Assembly (NCBI GenBank): GCA_001969505.1 | Contig: LSSK01000133.1 | Location: 9,653 to 22,067, forward strand | DNA: 12,415 bases | Direction: 5' to 3' | From: Zancudomyces culisetae | Taxonomy: Eukaryota > Kickxellomycota > Harpellomycetes > Harpellales > Legeriomycetaceae | The notes under the pieces: model-generated | What the model saw: the letters and a program-made list of their open reading frames with translations, nothing else | Told to the model about the DNA's origin: nothing | Database searches by the model: none | Made by a program: the position numbers and the translations under genes | In this document: piece after piece, positions 8,008 through 12,415 of the stretch | Position numbering within the stretch: the stretch's first letter is position 1 | Layout of the letters: each line of letters starts with the position of its first letter

Positions 8008-8226
8008 AAAAAAAACATTTCTCTTATAAACTGATTAATTAATAATAAATTTATTAAGTATTTTTAAAGAAAGTCAAAGAGAGAAAAAAAGAAAAAGAAA
8101 AAAGAAGGGTGGGGGAGAGATAATATTTTTCTTTTTTTTTTTTTAGTTTTTTGTTTTGTTTTTTAAAGAATAGTTCATAATTTAAAACTTGATTCAGTAT
8201 GTAGAAATAATTAGTTGGTTTATAAA
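8008..8226. other. Convergent 3' spacer between COQ2 and UBP3-like gene
   Basis: Only 219 bases separate the two stop codons, so the 3' UTRs of the facing genes probably abut or overlap. It contains AATAAA-type sequence (8042-8050), a purine-only-like stretch with GAAAAA units (about 8068-8120) and a T-run, compatible with poly(A) signals on both strands. No gene is visible. Confidence 0.6.
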
Positions 8227-10725
8227 TCAAGAAATAGTATATACCAAAATATACGCGGTTTTATCGATTTTTTCTGCTTTGACTTGGTCAATATTTCCAA
8301 TGTGAGAAAGTTTTGTATCATCAAACATCAACCATTGAGATACAGCCTGAGTTACCATTTGTCCACTGCTACTATTGTTAGTACCAAAAGCGACATTTTT
8401 CACGTTGCGTTTCCATTTGATATCACAAGTATAATGACCACCATTGGTATTATCACCATGATGGTAAATAACAGATTCAAGATTATAAGTAGTGGGTTTG
8501 AGCTTGGGTTTGAGCTTGGGTTTGGATGTAGATGTAGATGTAGATGTGGGTATGGGTGTGGGTTTGAGTTTGGATTTATCGTCTTTTTTGATCTTGTTAA
8601 TATTGGTACTGGTATTTGATGATGATGGATGGAACCATTTATCTTTAATTACGAGTGTTTCAGGGTACTTGATATACTTGTTGATTTTCTTGATTAGTCC
8701 ATCATGAATGCTATATTCAACTCGTTTAAGTATAATAATTAGAACTGGAGGAAGTGATTCGATATACATTTGTTTTGTAGCCTTGACAAATCTACCACTA
8801 GTATTAGTATTAGTATTAGTGTTGGAATTGGAATTGGAATGTGATTGTGATTGTGAATAAATTTCATTATCGTTATCCATTGCAAATGTAGAATTTTGTT
8901 GATGAGGTGCAAGGTAATAATCTTCAATGACTTCGGGGAATAAGAGATTTTCAATAGCATCCTCAATTGTGTTAATATCAGCAGTGGCATTGATCTGGCC
9001 ATTTTCAGCACTATTATTCGCCAAAGTGACGGAATTGTTAATCCGATGATTATTTACTATATCCAGAGCTAAATACTCAAATGGTTCAAAAGTACAACTG
9101 GGTTTTTGCCCTGGAATCTTGAGTTCTGATCGCAAAACTCCCTGGAAAATCTTGGTAATTGGTGTCTTGACCAAATTCAAATTATTCAGATTTTCACTAG
9201 TTACCATCATTGTCTGAGCATTATCTTGTGATTGTGATTGTGATTCACCATTCCCTACAGTACTAGCTGCTGATTCCGATTGCTGTACCTGTCGTTTGCT
9301 AACTATATTTTTCAGTACTTTTTTCTTGGTTTTGGATAACTTGACATTCCAATTAGGTTCGTTTCCTTCAACCATTCCATTTTCACTATCTTTAATATCA
9401 AGAAAATGATATTTACTCCTTATTGCTGTAATAAATTCTTCATTCATATATTGCAAGAAATGACCCATAAACTCTACCGCATCTTCTTGTTGATACTGCG
9501 TTGATTGTTGTTGAGTTGATATATTCCAACTTTTCTTCTTTGTACTACCTGTTGTTCCAGACCCAAAACCATCACCTCCACCAACATTTATATCGTAATA
9601 TTCCAATCCACTTGTAAAAGAATAATCTTGTCGTTTATTTCGTTTCTTTTTTATTACATCATAAAGATACTCTGGCATAAATGGTGTATTGGATTCATTT
9701 AATTCCTTGACAATCTCCCGTGCAATCTCACTCGAAACAATTATTTGAGAACCACCATTGCTATTGCTATTGCTATTGCTATTGCCATCATTATTATTAC
9801 TGTCTAGGTTATTATCTGATGGTTCAGCTATAGAATGGTAATAACAGGCAGTTTCTTTATTAGTCACGTCAAATTCACTAATAAACATTAGTAGGGCCTC
9901 TAACAATTCGTACTTTTCATAATCACGCAAACTAAATTTGACTGTGGATTTGAGTTGCATCATCATTGATAAGAAATAAGCGTTATGTAAGAGTGCTTGT
10001 AATACTACGTTCATAAAACAAGTGTTGCCAATATTGACTAGGCCTCTTGGATTGCTTATTGTATATGAACAAGAATTTCCAACTCCTCCTCCTCCTCCTC
10101 CTTTATCTATATTTGTATTGTTGGTTGAAGTAAAAGAGTGTTCGATAGAGTAGAAATCTATAAAGTCTGCCAAATCTATATTTCTATTGGCACCAACACT
10201 AGCACTACCAATTCCAACTACAGCATCGCCATTTTCATTTTCATTTTGATTGTCATTATTATCGTTGTTGTTATTGTCAGTTCCAATACATCCAGAAGCT
10301 TGTAAATGTTGTTGTACAAGTCTTTGTCTATGTAACTGGGCATTGGGGTCGTTATCAGTGGCAAGGGTATTTATATTTGGATTTTTATTTTTATTTTTTG
10401 AAAATAAAGAAGCCCAAGAAGATGGTTTTTCACTTTTAAAAGTAGATTCAGTTGTATTAGTAGTAGTAGTGTTTGTTGTTGATGCTGTTGATGATGCAGA
10501 ATTATTTAGTGGTTTTGATTTGGATTTTGATTTTGATTTGAATTTAACTTTAGCTTTAGCCTTTTGATCTTGGAATTTCCAGTATTCTAATGTATCAGTT
10601 TGGTTTGGAATATAAATGGGATAAGCATCGAGTAGTAGAGCTTGGAGAGTTGTATGGTCGTTGAGGATTTGAGAACGTTGGATTACACGTTCGGATTGAA
10701 AAGGGTTTAAATCCTTTTTCGTCAT
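8227..10725 (-). CDS. UBP3: Ubiquitin carboxyl-terminal hydrolase of the Ubp3/USP10 group
   Basis: An 832-residue cysteine peptidase that removes ubiquitin from proteins. Cys box: PRGLVNIGNTCFMN (226-239) with catalytic C236 and oxyanion N231; QQEDAVEFMGHFLQYMNEE (412-430); ITKIFQGVLRSELK (523-536); LPPVLIIILKRVEY (658-671); His box YHHGDNTNGGHYTCDI (754-769) with H764; catalytic Asp D802 in WLMFDD, then TAYILVYT at the end. The YHHG...GGHYT form, ITKIFQG and the LPPVL block match baker's yeast Ubp3 and human USP10 better than other USPs. In yeast Ubp3 works with Bre5 on Sec23/COPI, RNA polymerase II and ribophagy; whether that holds here is inference. The N-terminal 220 residues and three insertions are low-complexity (Lys-Ser, Asn, Gly, Asn-Ser, Asn-Thr, Thr-Ser). 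True ATG, stop TGA; no intron needed. Transcribed in the same direction as CRM1, 456 bases downstream of its stop. Confidence 0.9.
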   Translation of the reverse strand: MTKKDLNPFQSERVIQRSQILNDHTTLQALLLDAYPIYIPNQTDTLEYWKFQDQKAKAKVKFKSKSKSKSKPLNNSASSTASTTNTTTTNTTESTFKSEKPSSWASLFSKNKNKNPNINTLATDNDPNAQLHRQRLVQQHLQASGCIGTDNNNNDNNDNQNENENGDAVVGIGSASVGANRNIDLADFIDFYSIEHSFTSTNNTNIDKGGGGGGVGNSCSYTISNPRGLVNIGNTCFMNVVLQALLHNAYFLSMMMQLKSTVKFSLRDYEKYELLEALLMFISEFDVTNKETACYYHSIAEPSDNNLDSNNNDGNSNSNSNSNGGSQIIVSSEIAREIVKELNESNTPFMPEYLYDVIKKKRNKRQDYSFTSGLEYYDINVGGGDGFGSGTTGSTKKKSWNISTQQQSTQYQQEDAVEFMGHFLQYMNEEFITAIRSKYHFLDIKDSENGMVEGNEPNWNVKLSKTKKKVLKNIVSKRQVQQSESAASTVGNGESQSQSQDNAQTMMVTSENLNNLNLVKTPITKIFQGVLRSELKIPGQKPSCTFEPFEYLALDIVNNHRINNSVTLANNSAENGQINATADINTIEDAIENLLFPEVIEDYYLAPHQQNSTFAMDNDNEIYSQSQSHSNSNSNTNTNTNTSGRFVKATKQMYIESLPPVLIIILKRVEYSIHDGLIKKINKYIKYPETLVIKDKWFHPSSSNTSTNINKIKKDDKSKLKPTPIPTSTSTSTSKPKLKPKLKPTTYNLESVIYHHGDNTNGGHYTCDIKWKRNVKNVAFGTNNSSSGQMVTQAVSQWLMFDDTKLSHIGNIDQVKAEKIDKTAYILVYTIS
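8494..8562 (-). repeat. UBP3: Coding six-base repeats in UBP3 near its C-terminus
   Basis: Residues 722-744: Thr-Pro/Ile-Pro pairs, then Thr-Ser pairs, then two copies of LysLeuLysPro. They sit between the fingers/palm region and the His box, where the ubiquitin hydrolase fold tolerates loops. Confidence 0.8.
8800..8856 (-). repeat. UBP3: Coding Ser-Gln / Asn-Ser / Asn-Thr repeat in UBP3
   Basis: Residues 624-642 alternate Ser-Gln, then Asn-Ser, then Asn-Thr, each pair from a six-base unit. The stepwise change of unit along the tract looks like successive slippage and point change, as in the repeat at the left end of the window. Confidence 0.8.
9757..9783 (-). repeat. UBP3: Coding (Asn-Ser)n repeat in UBP3
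   Basis: Residues 315-323 are four Asn-Ser pairs plus Asn, from near-identical AATAGC units; more Asn/Asp flank them. It lies in an insertion between the Cys box and the QQEDA block. Confidence 0.8.
10513..10563 (-). repeat. UBP3: Coding alternating Lys repeat in UBP3 N-terminus
   Basis: Residues 55-71 have Lys at every second position, with Ala, Val, Phe and Ser between, ending in Lys-Ser pairs. The result is a strongly basic patch before the Asn/Thr-rich linker. It could bind RNA or act in localisation, but it may also be only a by-product of repeat expansion. Confidence 0.8.
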
Positions 10726-11181
10726 TTTTTTCTCTAGTATATTATTATTATTAGTTACTGATTGATGTTTGTTTGTTTGTTTGTTGATTTTCTTTTATTA
10801 TTAGATTTTGTTTTATTATATTTTGTTTTGTTTTGTAAGAGGAGTTTGGAATAGGATTACGTATTATACTTTTTATATTTTTTTTTTGTTATAATTTTAC
10901 ATGTGGAAATATTCCAAATTTGCAGTAAATAAATAAATTTAAAAAAATTAAATTAAATTGTTTGGGGTAATTAGAGGGAAAGGTTAGAGGAATTGAAGGG
11001 AGGGAAGGGGGGGGGAAGAAAGGGAGGAGGGGGAAAGAAAATGAAAAATTTTAAAGTTTCAAATATATTATAATAAAAATACCAAAAATTAAAAAAATAA
11101 CGAGAAAAATAAAAATGAAAAAGAAACAAGAAAAAAAAAGAAAAAGAAAAAGAAAAAAGAATCAGTCAATCAATCAATTAA
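10726..11181. other. Spacer between CRM1 3' end and UBP3 promoter
   Basis: 456 bases holding the end of CRM1 and the start region of the UBP3-like gene, both on the minus strand. The plus strand shows an A-rich GAAAAA-type purine tract next to the CRM1 stop (about 11096-11160), a G-rich tract (10976-11036) and T-rich sequence near the UBP3 ATG. Such poly(dA:dT) and polypurine runs often mark nucleosome-poor promoter DNA in yeasts. No reading frame or RNA gene is seen. Confidence 0.6.
10998..11033 (+). other. Potential G-quadruplex tract
   Basis: Plus strand has five G-runs of at least three (3, 3, 9, 3 and 5 G) with loops of 1, 2, 6 and 4 bases, satisfying the common G3+N1-7 rule. It lies on the template strand of UBP3 and CRM1, in the spacer between them. 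The motif is seen; folding is inferred. Confidence 0.6.
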
Positions 11182-12415
11182 TTAATCACCTTCATCCATT
11201 TCAGAAGGTTTAACAAGCCCAGGAATCAACAAATCAGCATTACGTTGTTCAAGTTTGAGTTTTTCAATTTCCAAATCGTTTTCCAATTTAAACAAGACTT
11301 GGTGTTCCTCGACCTCACCATTAAAGACCTTGAGTTGAATCAAAAAATCATGAACTACAAGTTTGAACTTGTTAAAGTCAGAAGAAAACGCAAATAGCTC
11401 GCTCACAAAGACAGAGACTTGAGATTGTGATAGGTTGGGGAAGGCAGAAAGTAACAGGTTGGCAAGGTATTGCGAAACAGCTTGTTGGTTGAGTTCAGAA
11501 GGTAAGTGAGATTGGGATTGAGGTTGGGATTGGGATTGAGATTGGGATAGAGAAAGATTAAAGAGACGAGAGAGGATCAAACACTGAGAATGGAAACCAG
11601 ATTTGTGGTCGGAATCAGTAAGAACATAGAAAATGTCGGATAGCAAGTCAAAGTAGTAGGAAGAAAAGAACGAGGAGGAAATGTGAGGTTCGGAATTAAC
11701 AAACAAATTGACCAAATCATACAAAAGCGACAAACTCTGTTCGGAGATGTCGCGCTGGGTATGTTTGAAGCCCCAGACTATAGCATGGACCAGCATTTTG
11801 AAGGAATCAGGATCCAACAACAAGAGAGCAGTAAAGCATTTGGTTGACAGAGCCGTCAGCAAAGAATAGAAATGAAGTCTGAGGTCGGGATATTCAGTAA
11901 AATCACGGTTTATAGAGGCTAGAGTTGGGAATAGCAAGTGTTGGACTATATCGGGAACACGGTCGTTGACCAAATGGCCCAACACGTCAATAACGGTAGT
12001 GATCAGCGACAAGACTTCATAGTCACGATACACCACATCTGCTGCTGCATAGTCTGGAATCACTGTCTCAAACAGAGGTGGCACAATATGCGAAATAATA
12101 GGCGACAAGTCGTGGTCCTTGGAGCTGTTTATAAACTCGCGGGCCAGCACCAGCGCATTCTTCTTGACCGACCGGTACGCCCGAACCACTGGATACTTGA
12201 CTGCCACCGGCCCATTCTGCGCAACAGCCTGTGCCACTTTGGTCGACAGCGCAGCATAAATCGACATCAAATCAATGTATATGTTGGCCAGCTGCGGCAG
12301 AAACGCATATCCAAGCGGCTGACACACACTGATATTGATGCGCAAAAACTGGTCTATCGACTTGACCAGATCCTGCTTGCCCAACGCCTCGGCATCGCGC
12401 GCCAACGAACTGCCC
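11182..12415 (-). CDS. CRM1: Exportin-1 (Crm1), C-terminal 410 residues; 5' part beyond window
   Basis: Crm1/XPO1 is the karyopherin that exports proteins with leucine-rich export signals from the nucleus together with Ran-GTP. The frame is open to the right edge, with Gly-Ser-Ser before the first residues listed, so only the C-terminal 410 of about 1,080 residues are present. HEAT-repeat blocks that match CRM1 well include QPLGYAFLPQLANIYIDL, IVPPLFETVIPDY, NRDFTEYPDLRLHFYSLL, AIVWGFKHTQRD, YLANLLLSAFPNL and the end PGLVKPSEMDEGD, which parallels PGIFNPHEIPEE of human XPO1. The NES groove and the leptomycin-sensitive cysteine region lie upstream, outside the window. A Ser-Gln run (11506-11553) fills the loop before YLANLL. 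Stop is TAA at 11182-11184. The gene's conserved upstream end is GC-rich, the tail AT-rich. Identity is certain; start and any introns cannot be judged. Confidence 0.96.
   Translation of the reverse strand, partial: GSSLARDAEALGKQDLVKSIDQFLRINISVCQPLGYAFLPQLANIYIDLMSIYAALSTKVAQAVAQNGPVAVKYPVVRAYRSVKKNALVLAREFINSSKDHDLSPIISHIVPPLFETVIPDYAAADVVYRDYEVLSLITTVIDVLGHLVNDRVPDIVQHLLFPTLASINRDFTEYPDLRLHFYSLLTALSTKCFTALLLLDPDSFKMLVHAIVWGFKHTQRDISEQSLSLLYDLVNLFVNSEPHISSSFFSSYYFDLLSDIFYVLTDSDHKSGFHSQCLILSRLFNLSLSQSQSQSQPQSQSHLPSELNQQAVSQYLANLLLSAFPNLSQSQVSVFVSELFAFSSDFNKFKLVVHDFLIQLKVFNGEVEEHQVLFKLENDLEIEKLKLEQRNADLLIPGLVKPSEMDEGD
11506..11553 (-). repeat. CRM1: Coding Ser-Gln repeat in CRM1 loop
   Basis: Sixteen residues of Ser-Gln pairs with one Pro-Gln and a final His, from six-base units. 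In other CRM1 proteins this loop between HEAT helices is variable, so the run is probably tolerated rather than functional. Confidence 0.75.

Noticed and set aside
1-12415. Search for mobile elements, LTRs, CRISPR-like arrays, tRNA and rRNA
   Set aside because: No long direct or inverted terminal repeats, no transposase or polymerase domains, no spaced repeats and no tRNA-like arms were seen by eye on either strand.

Overview
This is nuclear DNA from an ascomycete (budding-type) yeast. The genes carry few but real introns, the spacers are AT-rich and full of poly-A/poly-T and polypurine tracts, and the proteins contain long Asn/Ser/Thr/Gln low-complexity stretches. All four protein genes have clear yeast relatives: PHO81 (+), COQ2 (+), a UBP3/USP10-type deubiquitinase (-) and the C-terminal part of CRM1/exportin-1 (-, cut by the right edge). 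CTG codons sit at strongly conserved leucine positions in COQ2 and CRM1, so the sequence argues for standard decoding and against the CUG-Ser and CUG-Ala yeast clades. I cannot name the species.

Layout: 1-1560 is a long 5' region with no supportable protein gene. It holds a hexanucleotide repeat, several CACGTT-type (Pho4-like) sites and a candidate 5'-UTR intron. 1561-4838 is PHO81, reconstructed here as four exons; the single long reading frame from about 2214 lacks the first 105 residues, including the diagnostic MKFGK start of the SPX domain. 4839-6219 is an AT-rich spacer. 6220-8007 is COQ2 with an unusually long leader and an internal insert. 8008-8226 is a short convergent spacer. 8227-10725 (minus) is the deubiquitinase. 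10726-11181 is a spacer with a G-rich, G4-capable tract. 11182-12415 (minus) is CRM1.

The genes do not form one pathway: phosphate signalling (PHO81), ubiquinone synthesis in mitochondria (COQ2), deubiquitination (UBP3) and nuclear export (CRM1). The most informative results are the exon structure of PHO81, the cluster of Pho4-like sites upstream of it (matching the known PHO feedback on PHO81 in baker's yeast), and the recurring six-base repeats that write alternating dipeptides into proteins. I found no mobile element, CRISPR array, tRNA or rRNA, and no convincing undescribed multi-gene system; this looks like ordinary core-gene territory with some unusual details.
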